Source: Salisediminibacterium beveridgei
GTDB lineage: Bacteria > Bacillota > Bacilli > Bacillales > Salisediminibacteriaceae
DNA: 64,000 nt
NCBI RefSeq assembly: GCF_001721685.1
Contig: NZ_CP012502.1
Location: 2,914,001 to 2,978,000 of the forward strand
Direction of reading: 5' to 3'
The notes beneath the pieces are model-generated. The model worked only from the letters and a program-made list of their open reading frames with translations. It had not been told where the DNA came from and did not search any database. This document shows positions 26,831 through 35,935 of this stretch, piece after piece. Positions within the stretch are counted from its first letter, which is position 1. Every line of letters starts with the position of its first letter. Both the position numbers and the translations under genes were made by a program.

Positions 26831-27511
26831 GTGGATAAATTAATGCTGCTCTCAGAGATCAATCTCTTCAATGAACTTCCGATGGATGAATTGAAACTGA
26901 TTGATGAGTTGAGTGAAATGCGTCCTGTCAAAAAAGGCACTGTCATCCTGTCTCCGGATCAGCCCATTGAAGCGCTTTTTCTGTTAAAAAGAGGTCAGGT
27001 CCGTTTATATCATATGAATGCACAAGGCAAACAGTTAACGATGGACATCCTCGTCGACGGAAATATCTTTGGCGAGACGTCTTCATTATCATTAACAGAT
27101 AATGAAATCTACGCGGAAGCGATGACGGATACGTATCTCTGTATTATTGGAAAATCTGAATTCGAAGGTCTCATCGAGCAAAATCCCAAGATCGCTGTGA
27201 AATTTATCAATATTCTGTCTGGCAGATTGAAAGAGGTTTACAGCTTATCTGAAAAAATCGCCTACAGTGATGTGAAATACCGTTTATTATACCTGCTCCT
27301 GAAACTCAGTGAACGAACAGGTACCCGAAAAGGAGAATGGCAATCCATCAACATGAAACTTACCCACCAGGACATGGCCAATATGATCGGTGCCACCCGG
27401 GAAACCACATCCGCCATCCTGAGCCAGCTGAAACAGGATGGTTTAATCAAAAAACAGCTGCGCATGCACATTCAGGCAGATGAAGTCAAAGAAATGCTCG
27501 AACTTTCCTGA
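26831..27511 (+). CDS. Crp/Fnr-family transcriptional regulator
   Basis: This 226-residue regulator has an N-terminal cyclic-nucleotide-binding-type beta barrel (about 10-125), a long dimer helix (about 125-150) and a winged helix-turn-helix (about 165-215) with the recognition helix GATRETTSAILSQL. The RET motif usually reads TGTGA half-sites. It has only one Cys (in YLCIIG), so it lacks the Fe-S cysteines of Fnr and must sense something else. The GTG at 26831 with GGAGGTGG 6 nt before it is taken as the start; the ATG at 26816 sits on the SD. The perfect TGTGA-N6-TCACA site before nox, 3 kb away, is a candidate target. Confidence 0.88.
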   Translation: MDKLMLLSEINLFNELPMDELKLIDELSEMRPVKKGTVILSPDQPIEALFLLKRGQVRLYHMNAQGKQLTMDILVDGNIFGETSSLSLTDNEIYAEAMTDTYLCIIGKSEFEGLIEQNPKIAVKFINILSGRLKEVYSLSEKIAYSDVKYRLLYLLLKLSERTGTRKGEWQSINMKLTHQDMANMIGATRETTSAILSQLKQDGLIKKQLRMHIQADEVKEMLELS

Positions 27512-27522
27512 TGACGCTTATT

Positions 27523-27544
27523 AAAAACTGAATATTCAGTTTTT
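27523..27544 (+). terminator. Weak terminator after the Crp/Fnr gene
   Basis: AAAAACTGA-ATAT-TCAGTTTTT is a 9-bp stem ending in T; it is GC-poor, hence the low confidence. Confidence 0.4.
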
Positions 27545-27619
27545 TGTACCCGGCATTACATCTTTTCATCATGGATCATCGTATGCTTGATGTATCCTAA
27601 TCGAAAGGCGTGATGCAAA

Positions 27620-28048
27620 ATGAAAAACAATCTGATTTATGGTGTCATTGCAGGACTTACGGGCGGACTTATTTTTGGTATTCTGATGCAGATGATGGGC
27701 ATGATTGAAATGATCGCCATGATGGCAGGAAGCAGCAGTCTTTTCGTCGGTTGGCTCATTCACATGATCATCAGCATCGTCTTCGGGGTTTCCTTCACGG
27801 TTTTGGCTCCTAAATTCAATAACCTGCCGCTGTTTACGATTCTCTTCGGAGTTGTGATTTGGGTGATCGGTCCGCTGGTCATCATGCCGATGATGCTCGG
27901 AATGGGTACGATGCTGATGAACGCATTTGCGATGGATCAGCTGATGAGTTTAGGCACTCACCTGTTCTTCGCCGTCATAGTCGCTGTCGTCTATAAGCTG
28001 CTCACCTCTAAAGCCGGGTTCACCAACACAATCCCCGCAACGAAGTAA
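27620..28048 (+). CDS. Uncharacterised small membrane protein, Met- and Gly-rich
   Basis: 142 residues with four hydrophobic helices (about 5-30, 43-65, 70-95, 108-132). Glycines and methionines are common in the helices (for example GILMQMMGMIEMIAMMAG), which suggests close helix packing. No family is recognised and no transport or enzyme motif is visible. AAAGGCG lies a short distance before the ATG. It stands alone between the Crp/Fnr gene and the insertion sequence. Confidence 0.6.
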   Translation: MKNNLIYGVIAGLTGGLIFGILMQMMGMIEMIAMMAGSSSLFVGWLIHMIISIVFGVSFTVLAPKFNNLPLFTILFGVVIWVIGPLVIMPMMLGMGTMLMNAFAMDQLMSLGTHLFFAVIVAVVYKLLTSKAGFTNTIPATK

Positions 28049-28120
28049 GTGGAAGATCGGGATCTTAAAAAATAGGTTCTAAGTCAATTGTTTGGGTAGT
28101 GGCATTTTGCCGCTGCCCCT

Positions 28121-29323
28121 TTATCCTACTTGAAAATGTTCATTTTTGAATTGATGATGCAGTAATACCCGGAATCGGAAACGATCGTATCGTCTGAATC
28201 CGAATGCATTTCGTTTGATCACTTTCGTCTGATTGTTTAACCCTTCGATCGGACCGTTTGTATAACCATAGGCAAAGCTGTTCAGGATGGCCACTTCCCA
28301 ATTTCGGAATGTTTTCGGGACGTCTTGAAACTCTTGCATCTCCGATGCCTCCACGCATTGATAGAACAGATGAAGTTCTTCTTTTACGCTTCGCACATCA
28401 TGTTGCCCAGCCTGTTTCGCCGTTTCAAACCAATCGCGATAAGCTTCTTTCACTTCATAGGCTTCACGAAGCTCTTCTGACAAAGACAGATAGCGTTGAA
28501 GATACCAGTGTTGTTTCTCCGTTAAGTCTTGCGCGTGTTTATGAAAAACATGCTTCATCCGTTTACACTTTTTCCGATCATATTCGTGGAATTCCTTCTG
28601 TACACGGCGCCGAATCCGGTCCAGCGCCCAATAGATATAACGGCAGAAATGAAACCGGTCGGCGACAATAACAGGTTTGCCCAATGCCTGGTCTACCGCT
28701 GATTTAAAGGAATGGCTCATGTCCATAACCACGATCCGGACTTGACTGCCTTTCTGTTGTAAATAACGTTTGACGGTTTGGACCGCACGGTCCGGCAAAA
28801 TATCCAATGGTTTTCCTGTCAAACCATCTGCAATCATGACTTGATATTTCCCTTTTTCGGTGTCTCCCTTATACTCATCGATGGCAATGACCGAAGGGAG
28901 CTCCTTCACCTCCGACAACATAGGGGCAGCGATCTGATCGAACCTTCTCATCACGGTGGTCGGAGACGTATGAAACTGTCTGGCCGTGTCCGTGAAATTC
29001 TTTCCCTGGATCACACGGAGTCCCAACGCCTGATTCCATTCCAAAGTGTGTCGTTGGTAACGCTCCACCAGTTTAATCTGTTCAGAAAATCGCTTGCCGC
29101 ATCGGCACACGTAACGTCTTCGACGATAGAACAAGACCGTAGGTCGTTCCCACATTTTCAGGTGTTGCACCTTCTGGATCCGGTAATCATGGACTTTACT
29201 CGTCCATTCAGAACAACATGGGCACCTGTGCGGCTCACGTTCCATCTCGATATGAATGTGTACTTCCCCATCAACAATGGCTGTTTTCGTGACGATCGCT
29301 TCTTCTAACCCCGGAAAATTCAT
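28121..29323 (-). mobile_element. ISL3-family transposase (insertion sequence)
   Basis: A full-looking ISL3 transposase of about 400 residues starting at MNFPGLEEAIV; the open frame extends to 29473 (450 codons), but the extra part is unlike the family. It shows the N-terminal zinc-finger cysteines (HRCPCCSEW...CRCGKRF), the helix-turn-helix (GKNFTDTARQFHTSPTTVMRRF), the DDE nuclease (AIDEYKGD; VVMDMSHSFKSAV) and the C-terminal NGPIEGLNNQTKVIKRNAFGFR. No frameshift is seen, so it may still be active. I could not define its terminal inverted repeats with confidence. Confidence 0.9.
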
Positions 29324-29706
29324 GTTAAAATCAGTAGTATGCACGCAGATCCTCTCCTTCACTTTGTTTCTCGTCAATTCAAGTGTAAAGGATAGAGGAG
29401 CCTGCGTGTTTTTTATCCCCAAATTTGTGGCCATGTCACAAACTGTCTTTGAACAAATCAGCTTGTTTTTCATGAGTGACAGGCGGCGACGCCAGAGGGA
29501 TCAGTGCAGTCTGAAGATCCATTCTGACGATGCAAAGCTGAGACAGAATTAGCTGAAGACAAGCCCCTTGGCAAGCGTCCGCCGTGAGCGTTTGAAAAAC
29601 ACCTCGAAGAGAGAACCGCAATTGTTTCTAAACCCCAGCATATATTTTAGAGCCAAAAAATAAGCCGAGGCGCATGTTGCCCTCGGCTTATTCCTATGGT
29701 GTTCTA
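29324..29706. other. Region between the ISL3 transposase and the thioredoxin gene
   Basis: About 380 bp: the likely non-coding end of the insertion sequence, about 150 bp of unexplained sequence, and the thioredoxin terminator at 29659-29692. GGTTCT at 28074 and its complement at 29613-29618 could be parts of IS inverted repeats. No gene is supported here. Confidence 0.4.
29659..29692 (-). terminator. Terminator of the thioredoxin-like gene
   Basis: A perfect 12-bp stem (AATAAGCCGAGG/CCTCGGCTTATT) followed on the minus strand by a T-run. Confidence 0.88.
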
Positions 29707-30027
29707 TCAGAGATGTTCTTGCAAAAATGCCTTCACTTCTTCAGGGGTTTTCGCCTGAGCGCTGTGGAGATGGGCGGTTTTTTCGCCATTTCGAAACAGC
29801 AGAATACTCGGAAGGCCCATCACATCATACTTTTCAGCCTGCTCTGCCAACGCATCACTGTCGACTTCATACAACTTTAAATCGCTATGGTCCTTTAACA
29901 CATCATCCATAAAGAAATCCATCCGCTTGCAGTCCGGGCACCAGTCTGCTTCAAATTTTACAGCTACCGTATCCGTTGTATCGATCAATGATGTGAAGAC
30001 CTCAGTCGATGTAATTCGATTCTTCAT
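29707..30027 (-). CDS. Thioredoxin-like protein (WCPDC)
   Basis: 106 residues with a thioredoxin fold: the active site reads FEADWCPDCKRMD and the cis-proline loop MGLPSILLFRNG. The Pro-Asp pair between the cysteines differs from WCGPC of thioredoxin A, so redox potential and partner will differ; similar B. subtilis proteins such as YtpP are thiol oxidoreductases of unknown target. The start MKNRIT is chosen because GGAGG lies 8 nt before it; the upstream ATG overlaps that SD. Monocistronic. Confidence 0.85.
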   Translation of the reverse strand: MKNRITSTEVFTSLIDTTDTVAVKFEADWCPDCKRMDFFMDDVLKDHSDLKLYEVDSDALAEQAEKYDVMGLPSILLFRNGEKTAHLHSAQAKTPEEVKAFLQEHL

Positions 30028-30241
30028 TTCATAAACCTCCTTCATGTGATTCCTGTCATTGTATAATAACAGTTTCTGCGGAATCTGTATGCCCCCATAC
30101 TAAATCAAATCAGATCAGGATATTAAGTCAGAAAATCACAATATGTAATTTCCCTTTCCGCATTTCAGGAAGTCAAGATTCGTCATAACCGTTTTGCGCA
30201 TGGGACGCTTCAGTCCTTCTGAATCATGTCCTGTAAAAGAC

Positions 30242-30267
30242 GTTTTAAACGATCGGATTCAGGCTAA
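30242..30267 (+). promoter_or_regulatory. Possible sigma-B-like promoter of dps
   Basis: GTTTTA-N14-GGCTAA is partly like the sigma-B consensus (GTTTAA, GGGTAT). A TATAAT at 30270-30275 offers a sigma-A alternative. Weak evidence. Confidence 0.25.
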
Positions 30268-30312
30268 TATATAATAATGTAGACTGATTATGAGAATTGG
30301 AGATGATCAAAA

Positions 30313-30756
30313 TTGGCACATGCTAAAACAGAAGAAATCCTGAACAGACATGTATCAAACTGGAATGTATTATTCGTTAAATTACACAATTATCACTGGT
30401 ATGTCGGCAGTACACAGTTCTTCACACTGCATCAGAAATTCGAAGAACTCTATAACGAGGCTGCGCTGCACATTGATGAACTGGCTGAACGTCTTCTTGC
30501 AGCCCAGGGAAGCCCGGTAGCCACAATGACCGAATACCTTCAGCACGCCACGATCAAGGAAGCTGACGGTGAGAAAACGTATCAGGAAATGCTCGACACA
30601 TTGATCAGTGACTTCAACTTGCTATCGAAAGAGTTGAACGCGGATATCAAATCCCTTGAGGACGAAGCAGGTGACGATGTCACAGCGGATATGATGATTG
30701 CCCTTCGCCAGTCTGTTGATAAGCATAACTGGATGTTGAAACAATATGTGCAATAA
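30313..30756 (+). CDS. dps: Dps-family ferritin-like DNA-protection protein
   Basis: 147 residues forming the four-helix bundle of Dps, which assembles into a 12-subunit cage that stores iron and uses up hydrogen peroxide. The ferroxidase site shared between subunits is visible: HNYHWYVGSTQFFTLHQKFEELY...HIDELAERL. The start is TTG, about 10 nt after GGAG, giving MAHAKTEEILNRHVSNWNV. Monocistronic, with its own terminator. In bacilli, Dps genes are under PerR or sigma-B; no clean PerR box was found here. Confidence 0.9.
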   Translation: MAHAKTEEILNRHVSNWNVLFVKLHNYHWYVGSTQFFTLHQKFEELYNEAALHIDELAERLLAAQGSPVATMTEYLQHATIKEADGEKTYQEMLDTLISDFNLLSKELNADIKSLEDEAGDDVTADMMIALRQSVDKHNWMLKQYVQ

Positions 30757-30772
30757 GTTTAACTGAGCATGA

Positions 30773-30803
30773 AAAATCTGCCTCTATAATAGTGGCAGAT
30801 TTT
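30773..30803 (+). terminator. Terminator of dps
   Basis: AAAATCTGCC/GGCAGATTTT stem with a seven-T tail. Confidence 0.9.
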
Positions 30804-30863
30804 TTTATTTGACTATACAGGATACGCAGTCATCAGACGAAAAATGCAGGCTGGTATCTGTCG

Positions 30864-31625
30864 TCAGAACGAGGCTGTCCAGCCCCCATCTACGGTCAAT
30901 ACCGTGCCATTGACGAAGCTGGAGTCCTCAGAAGCCAGGAAGAGCGCTGCCTGAGCAATTTCTTCCGGCTGGCCGGTACGCGGCGATAACCCGTGCGTCA
31001 TCCCCGCCCGTTCCATGCCGAATTGGCTGATATTCGTCATACTTGAGCCGATATTTGTTTCAACTGCTCCCGGCGCAATCGCATTGCAACGGATCCCTTT
31101 TTTCGCATAGAAGAAGCCGGTGTTTTTAGTCAAACCGATCACTGCATGTTTACTTGCACCATAAGTGGCTCCTGCATGAGCTCCGCTGAAGCCCCCGGTG
31201 GAGGCAATATTGACAATTACACCGGATTCTTTTTCCATGAAGATGGCAAGGGCCTTACGCATCGAACGCATCACACCTTTCGTGTTTACATCGAAGATCA
31301 GATCCCAGCGGTCTTCTTCTATTTCCCCTACCGGTTCGAAATTATCCATGATACCGGCATTATTGACGAGAATATCCAGTGTGCCAAAGGTACTGACAGC
31401 GGTATCGATCATGTTTTCCACATCTGAGAGGACTGCCATGTTGGCCTTAAATGCGACTGCTTCTCCTCCATCCGCAATAATCTCCTCCGTCACTGCCTGC
31501 GCGCCTGCTTCATTCAGATCCGCAAGCAGCACTTTTGCCCCTTCTTTTGCATACAATTTCGCAATCGCCTTTCCCATGCCTGATGCCGCCCCGGTCACAA
31601 CGGCTGCTTTCCCCGATAATTTCAT
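30864..31625 (-). CDS. Short-chain dehydrogenase/reductase
   Basis: 253 residues of a classical SDR: the nucleotide site TGAASGMGKA, NNAG, catalytic Ser in IASTGG and YGASK. The acidic residue in LLADLNEAG after the second strand suggests NAD rather than NADP. Substrate unknown; the enzyme is divergent from a TetR-family regulator with a palindromic operator between them, and a cre box lies in its leader, so it is probably a substrate-induced, sugar-repressed enzyme. AGGGGGGAG precedes the ATG. Confidence 0.85.
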   Translation of the reverse strand: MKLSGKAAVVTGAASGMGKAIAKLYAKEGAKVLLADLNEAGAQAVTEEIIADGGEAVAFKANMAVLSDVENMIDTAVSTFGTLDILVNNAGIMDNFEPVGEIEEDRWDLIFDVNTKGVMRSMRKALAIFMEKESGVIVNIASTGGFSGAHAGATYGASKHAVIGLTKNTGFFYAKKGIRCNAIAPGAVETNIGSSMTNISQFGMERAGMTHGLSPRTGQPEEIAQAALFLASEDSSFVNGTVLTVDGGWTASF

Positions 31626-31648
31626 TTAATCTCCCCCCTGAACACTTT

Positions 31649-31662
31649 TGATAGCGCTTACA
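31649..31662 (-). promoter_or_regulatory. CcpA cre box before the SDR gene
   Basis: TGATAGCGCTTACA fits the cre consensus. It lies 24 bp before the SDR start and just downstream of a minus-strand TATAAT (31672-31677), a roadblock position. Confidence 0.7.
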
Positions 31663-31697
31663 TTTACATCAATTATAGTCCTCGCTTCACATGGCAA

Positions 31698-31728
31698 TAA
31701 GCAACAAATTCAGTGCATTTGTTGCTTA
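31698..31728. promoter_or_regulatory. Palindromic operator between the SDR and TetR genes
   Basis: Perfect 12-bp arms TAAGCAACAAAT and ATTTGTTGCTTA with a 7-nt spacer. A third copy of the half-site core (TTGTTGCT) overlaps the tetR -10 at 31748-31755. It is the likely binding site of the adjacent TetR-family protein. Confidence 0.8.
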
Positions 31729-31754
31729 ATCTGTAATCGTGCGCCTTTTGTTGC

Positions 31755-31760
31755 TATAAT
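31755..31760 (+). promoter_or_regulatory. -10 box of the TetR-family gene
   Basis: A consensus TATAAT 34 bp before the start codon, overlapped by a TTGTTGCT half-site, which suggests autorepression. Confidence 0.55.
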
Positions 31761-31794
31761 AAGAGAAAATCAACAGATAGGCGGTGAGCTGTTT

Positions 31795-32379
31795 ATGAGC
31801 CTAGACCGGCGAATCAGTAAGTCCAAAAGAGCTTTGCATGACGCATTACTGCTCTTGGCTGAAGATCAGCCCCTGGATAAACTGTCGGTGACGCAAATCG
31901 TCCAGCAGGCAGAACTCAATCGCGGTACTTTTTACAAGCATTATGACAGTAAAGAGCAGCTCCTCACTGAACTCATTGATCACGTCCTGATTGAACTCGC
32001 CGACGCCTTCCGCTCTCCCTATGCCGATTTACATCCTTTTTCTCTGAAAGACCTGACACCGGGTCACATCAAAATATTCGATCACGTTTACGAGCATGCC
32101 CGCTTCTATTCCGCCGTGCTAAACTCAAAAGTCATACCTGGTGTGCAGGAACGGATTATTGACACGCTGAAACATTTAGCCAAGGACGTTGTGCCTTCAG
32201 GACAAATGGCACAGACTGACATCGTACCCCATCTCTTTATCAGTTACTATGCTCATGCTCTATTCGGCCTGATCAAAGAATGGGTCAGAAGTGACTTTTG
32301 TTATTCATCCTCCTACATGTCCCGTCAACTTATCCAAATCCTCAGGCAGCAACCCGTTGGAGAGGCGCCTCAACCTTGA
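31795..32379 (+). CDS. TetR/AcrR-family transcriptional regulator
   Basis: 194 residues with an N-terminal helix-turn-helix (about 10-55; LSVTQIVQQAELNRGTFYKHYDSKEQLL) and an all-helical ligand and dimer domain resembling TetR_C members of the YfiR/DhaS kind. The ATG at 31795 behind GGCGGTGAG is used; the longer open frame has no SD. It is divergent from the SDR gene and likely represses it through the palindrome at 31698-31728. Confidence 0.88.
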   Translation: MSLDRRISKSKRALHDALLLLAEDQPLDKLSVTQIVQQAELNRGTFYKHYDSKEQLLTELIDHVLIELADAFRSPYADLHPFSLKDLTPGHIKIFDHVYEHARFYSAVLNSKVIPGVQERIIDTLKHLAKDVVPSGQMAQTDIVPHLFISYYAHALFGLIKEWVRSDFCYSSSYMSRQLIQILRQQPVGEAPQP

Positions 32380-32948
32380 CATCGCGCATTGTGCTTTCGC
32401 CAAAAATATATATGAAAACGAACCGATATAGCCAAAAGTGGAGCGACATCATTCGATTTACAACAAAAATGCAATCCCAAAGGCAAGACCAATGAGATAG
32501 CGGGGTTGGGCTTTTTTAGCACACCACTTTGTCAACTCCACTAGCGGTTAATCGTCATCTTGAAAGTCGATATCCTAGAATCCCCGACTTCAAATTTCGT
32601 TAGAAATTAAGTGGCGGGAGTATTCATCCGGACCTGACGGAACTGCGTGACTCCTCGCTCTTATAAAAAAATGGCAAAATAAGGACACCCGATATACATT
32701 AGACTATAACGCTATCAGGGTACCCTTTCGCGGCCGATGTATTTTGTTTACATTCTACAGCAACTTGTACGAATTACATCATTCTGATTTTCTCGTATAA
32801 CCTGCGATTTTTCCCTTGCACTTTTCCGGCAGAGCCATTAAGGTATTATTCAGCTGATGATATTGCTTTTTTCCGGTGAGACCATCAGTCTGAATGTTGA
32901 AAAACACTTGAGGAACACACCCTCTCCCATAGAAAGGAACGACCTGTT
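32380..32948. other. Gene-free region with terminator and possible IS200/IS605 scar
   Basis: 569 bp without a supported gene. It contains a plausible terminator for the TetR gene (stem CAATCCC/GGGGTTG at 32472-32508, then T6) and an imperfect hairpin at 32582-32619 resembling the right end of IS200/IS605 elements. The rest is unexplained. Confidence 0.45.
32472..32517 (+). terminator. Probable terminator of the TetR-family gene
   Basis: A 7-bp stem with one G-U pair and a long loop, followed by six T. Confidence 0.45.
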
Positions 32949-33950
32949 ATGAAAACTAATTTTTGGAAAGACCTCCCCCGACCTTTTTTTATATTGGCCC
33001 CGATGGAGGCTGTCACGGACGTTGTCTTCCGTCACGTCGTCAGTGAAGCCAGCGCACCCGATGTGTTTTTCACCGAGTTTGCCAACTCGGACAGCTTCTG
33101 TCATCCACTTGGCAGAGAGAGCCTGCGAGGAAGATTGATGTTTACAGAAGATGAACAGCCGATCGTGGCGCACATCTGGGGAGACAAGCCGGAGCATTTC
33201 CGGACGATGAGTATTGCCATGGCAGAGATGGGGTACAAAGGCATCGATATCAATATGGGCTGTCCTGTTTCGAACGTAGCCGGGGACGGAAAGGGAGCCG
33301 GGCTGATCAAGCGTCCGGACGTCGCTGCAGAACTGATTGAAGCTGCCAAAGCAGGAGGACTGCCGGTGAGTGTGAAAACGCGCCTCGGCTATTCGAAAAT
33401 CGAGGAATGGGAAAACTGGCTCCGGCATATTCTCGAACAGGACATTGTCAATCTGTCCATCCATCTGCGGACGAAAAAAGAAATGAGCGATGTTCCCGCT
33501 CACTGGGAACTGATTCCTGAGATCAAAGCGCTCCGGGACGAGGTTGCTCCGCATACGCTCCTGACCATTAACGGGGATATCGAAGACCGGGAAGCGGGAG
33601 TTGAACTCGCTGAAAAATACGGTGTGGACGGGATCATGATCGGACGCGGGATCTTCAAAAATCCGTATGCTTTTGAAAAAGAAAAAAAAGAACACTCAAG
33701 CGAAGAGCTGCTTGATCTGTTGCGCTTACAGCTCGATCTGCATGACAAATACACGAAAGAATTAGAACGAAGACCGTTCACCCCGCTTCAGCGCTTCTTC
33801 AAAATTTATGTCCGAAGCTTTCCGGGTGCCGGTGAACTGCGAAAGCGCCTGATGGAAACGAAATCAACAGATGAGGTACGGGAAATCCTCGATTCTTATG
33901 ACAGTCATTCAGTAGAAGAATCTGCCAGTTTAGCAGAAACATTTCATTAG
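32949..33950 (+). CDS. tRNA-dihydrouridine synthase family protein
   Basis: 333 residues with the FMN TIM barrel of Dus enzymes, which reduce uridines in tRNA with NADPH. The barrel opens with [15 protein letters not shown]; the catalytic cysteine is in [29 protein letters not shown] and [15 protein letters not shown] complete the family pattern. The C-terminal helical domain binds tRNA. Several Dus subfamilies share these motifs, so the modified position is not assigned. B. subtilis has other Dus genes, so this may be an additional paralogue. AAAGGAACG precedes the ATG. Confidence 0.85.
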   Translation: MKTNFWKDLPRPFFILAPMEAVTDVVFRHVVSEASAPDVFFTEFANSDSFCHPLGRESLRGRLMFTEDEQPIVAHIWGDKPEHFRTMSIAMAEMGYKGIDINMGCPVSNVAGDGKGAGLIKRPDVAAELIEAAKAGGLPVSVKTRLGYSKIEEWENWLRHILEQDIVNLSIHLRTKKEMSDVPAHWELIPEIKALRDEVAPHTLLTINGDIEDREAGVELAEKYGVDGIMIGRGIFKNPYAFEKEKKEHSSEELLDLLRLQLDLHDKYTKELERRPFTPLQRFFKIYVRSFPGAGELRKRLMETKSTDEVREILDSYDSHSVEESASLAETFH

Positions 33951-34044
33951 AAAGTGATCAAAATATCTGGTTTTGAACTACCGCTAGGCTAAAGCCTTGG
34001 TTGCCGTTAGTTATCCTTCGTTCCTGTTAAGGATGTCAAAAACA

Positions 34045-34086
34045 GAAAGTACCTGATGCAAAAACATTCAGCACCAGGTACTTTTC
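34045..34086. terminator. Bidirectional terminator between the dus and SHOCT genes
   Basis: An 11-bp stem (GAAAGTACCTG) with T-rich sequence on both sides, between converging genes. Confidence 0.8.
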
Positions 34087-34101
34087 TATTTTCTATTCCG
34101 T

Positions 34102-34302
34102 TTAATCCGTCAGCTTTTTCTTCATCTGTTCAAATTCGTCCTCGTTCAGCTCTCCTTTGGCATACCGTTCATTGATGATCTGTCTGGCATCTGTTTCCCT
34201 TCGATCTTGAGAAAGCTTCCCTTCGAATCCATTCCCATTCATGACTACATACACCAGTGCGCCAACGATCAGAATTGGTATCAAAAAACCGAAACCCACC
34301 AT
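34102..34302 (-). CDS. Small membrane-anchored SHOCT-domain protein
   Basis: 66 residues: one N-terminal membrane helix (4-22) followed by a C-terminal SHOCT domain (ARQIINERYAKGELNEDEFEQMKKKL), a short motif thought to mediate oligomerisation. Function unknown. It starts 22 bp after the multicopper oxidase stop codon behind GGGAGG, so it is the second gene of that operon. Confidence 0.85.
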   Translation of the reverse strand: MVGFGFLIPILIVGALVYVVMNGNGFEGKLSQDRRETDARQIINERYAKGELNEDEFEQMKKKLTD

Positions 34303-34324
34303 TATCGCCTCCCTTCCTGTTTTC

Positions 34325-35851
34325 CTATTTCACTTCAAATTGCCCCATCATGCCAACGTCTTCATGCTCAAGAATATGACAGTGATACATGAAGACTCCA
34401 GGCTCAGAGAACTTGGCAATGATCCGGACGGTTTCATTCTCTTGGACGAGCACCGTATCTTTCCAGCCTCTTTCATTTTCAGGCGGCGCTTCACCATTAC
34501 GGTCGAGAACCTGGAACTGGATACCGTGGATATGAAACGGATGAATCATCCCCCGTTCCCCCATTCCTCCCATCATTCCGCCCATCATACCTTGGGACTC
34601 GTTGGAAATTTCCCATACCTCAATATCATTTAACGTTACTTCTTCGTCGATCCGGTCCATATCCATCTGCCGGCCATTGATGTTTACATGCGGCCCCATA
34701 CCACCCATTACAAATTGCCTTGTGACATCCGCATCGGCCGGATCTAACTGTTCAATATCCACCAATTGCTTCGGTAATGCGGTCTGAAACCCATCTTCCC
34801 CAGTCACTTCAAAAGTCATTAACCGCGTTCCTTCACCTCTCAATTCAACCTGATCTCCCTCTTCAAAATCCGAAAAGTCCACGATCAATTCTGCACGTTC
34901 CGCAGAACTAAGTGTCAGATTGTTCATTTCAACAGGTTTTTCCAGAAAACCGCCATCACTTGCAATCTGATGGAACGATTGCCCACCGCTAAGTTCAAAG
35001 TCATAGGTGCGGGCATTGGAGCCATTCAGGACCCGAAAGCGCATTTTTCCTTGAGGCACCTCTGTGTATGGATCGACTGCACCATTCACTAAAGGCGTAT
35101 TACCGTGCAGTCCCATCATGATATCTTGCATGCCCGGATTATAGTCAAACGTTCCATCATCCTTCAGCTCTTTATCCTGCACTATTAACGGGATGTCATT
35201 TTCCCCGTAATCTTTCGGGATATCGAGACCATCCGATGCATCATCTTCAATCAAAAGAAGTCCCGCCAGTCCTTTATAAACCTGTTCGCCTGTCTTATGA
35301 TGAGGATGCGGATGAAACCAAAGCGTTGACGCCGGCTGCTTGATTTCAAATTCCGGTCTCCAGATGCCACCGGGCTCGATCACCGAATGCGGACCACCAT
35401 CCGCTTCACCCGGCACTTCAAGACCATGCCAGTGAACCGTCGTCTCTTCCTCCAGTGCATTCTCCACATTCACCGTGACCTCGTCGCCTTCTCTGACACG
35501 AAGCACCGGCCCGAGATAATCGCCATTGTATCCATAGGTTTCTGTTGGCTGCCCTTCATAAAATTCAGTCTCTCCAATTTGCGCTGTCAGCGTAAATTCT
35601 GCTTTCCCGTCCTCTGGATTTTCATCTTCCAAAACTGGCGGGATCGGCAACGGGATTTCCCTGTCATTACGGTTTTCGTTGTCAGTCAACGCATCTTCTG
35701 ATGCCTCTGAATCGTCAGTCGTATTCTGTCTCTGCGTTTCATCACCTGACATGCCGGGTCCTTGGTCCATCGTCATCGAGTGGGAAATCACCATCCCGAG
35801 AAGAATCCCTAAGATCAAAAGGGCTCCTAATAACAGGCCATTTTTGTTCAT
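34325..35851 (-). CDS. Membrane-anchored multicopper oxidase (CueO/laccase-like)
   Basis: 508 residues. An N-terminal hydrophobic helix (about 5-25) without a lipobox anchors or exports it; then comes an acidic linker and three cupredoxin domains. All four copper-ligand groups are present: HWHGLEV, HPHPHH, HPFHIHG and YHCHILEHEDVGMM, the last giving the type 1 Cys and a Met axial ligand. A Met-rich loop (QGMMGGMMGGMGERGM) before the third site recalls the copper-binding Met segment of CueO, hinting at Cu(I) or metal oxidation. The ATG at 35851 is 9 nt after AGGAGG. Co-transcribed with the SHOCT protein. Confidence 0.88.
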   Translation of the reverse strand: MNKNGLLLGALLILGILLGMVISHSMTMDQGPGMSGDETQRQNTTDDSEASEDALTDNENRNDREIPLPIPPVLEDENPEDGKAEFTLTAQIGETEFYEGQPTETYGYNGDYLGPVLRVREGDEVTVNVENALEEETTVHWHGLEVPGEADGGPHSVIEPGGIWRPEFEIKQPASTLWFHPHPHHKTGEQVYKGLAGLLLIEDDASDGLDIPKDYGENDIPLIVQDKELKDDGTFDYNPGMQDIMMGLHGNTPLVNGAVDPYTEVPQGKMRFRVLNGSNARTYDFELSGGQSFHQIASDGGFLEKPVEMNNLTLSSAERAELIVDFSDFEEGDQVELRGEGTRLMTFEVTGEDGFQTALPKQLVDIEQLDPADADVTRQFVMGGMGPHVNINGRQMDMDRIDEEVTLNDIEVWEISNESQGMMGGMMGGMGERGMIHPFHIHGIQFQVLDRNGEAPPENERGWKDTVLVQENETVRIIAKFSEPGVFMYHCHILEHEDVGMMGQFEVK

Positions 35852-35935
35852 TACCATCATCCTCCTATTGATCAGCTACTGTAAGTGTACAAGCCATTTA
35901 TCAAGAAATGATGGAGAGACTTCGTCATTTCAAAA

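Noticed and set aside
28094..28118. 11-bp hairpin after the small membrane protein gene as a terminator
   Set aside because: The stem is good (with G-U pairs), but neither strand shows a proper T-run; it may be part of the insertion-sequence end.
29436..29621. 61-codon frame beyond the ISL3 transposase
   Set aside because: No SD, no known family, overlaps the transposase's upstream end; most likely non-coding IS sequence.
28085..29627. CAATTGTTT at 28085-28093 and 29619-29627 as target-site duplication of the ISL3 element
   Set aside because: The repeat is 9 bp, not the usual 8, and matching inverted repeats could not be placed next to both copies; chance is possible.
32686..32732. Structured RNA or riboswitch in the gene-free region
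   Set aside because: Only one imperfect stem is visible and no conserved riboswitch core was recognised; the downstream gene has no fitting function.
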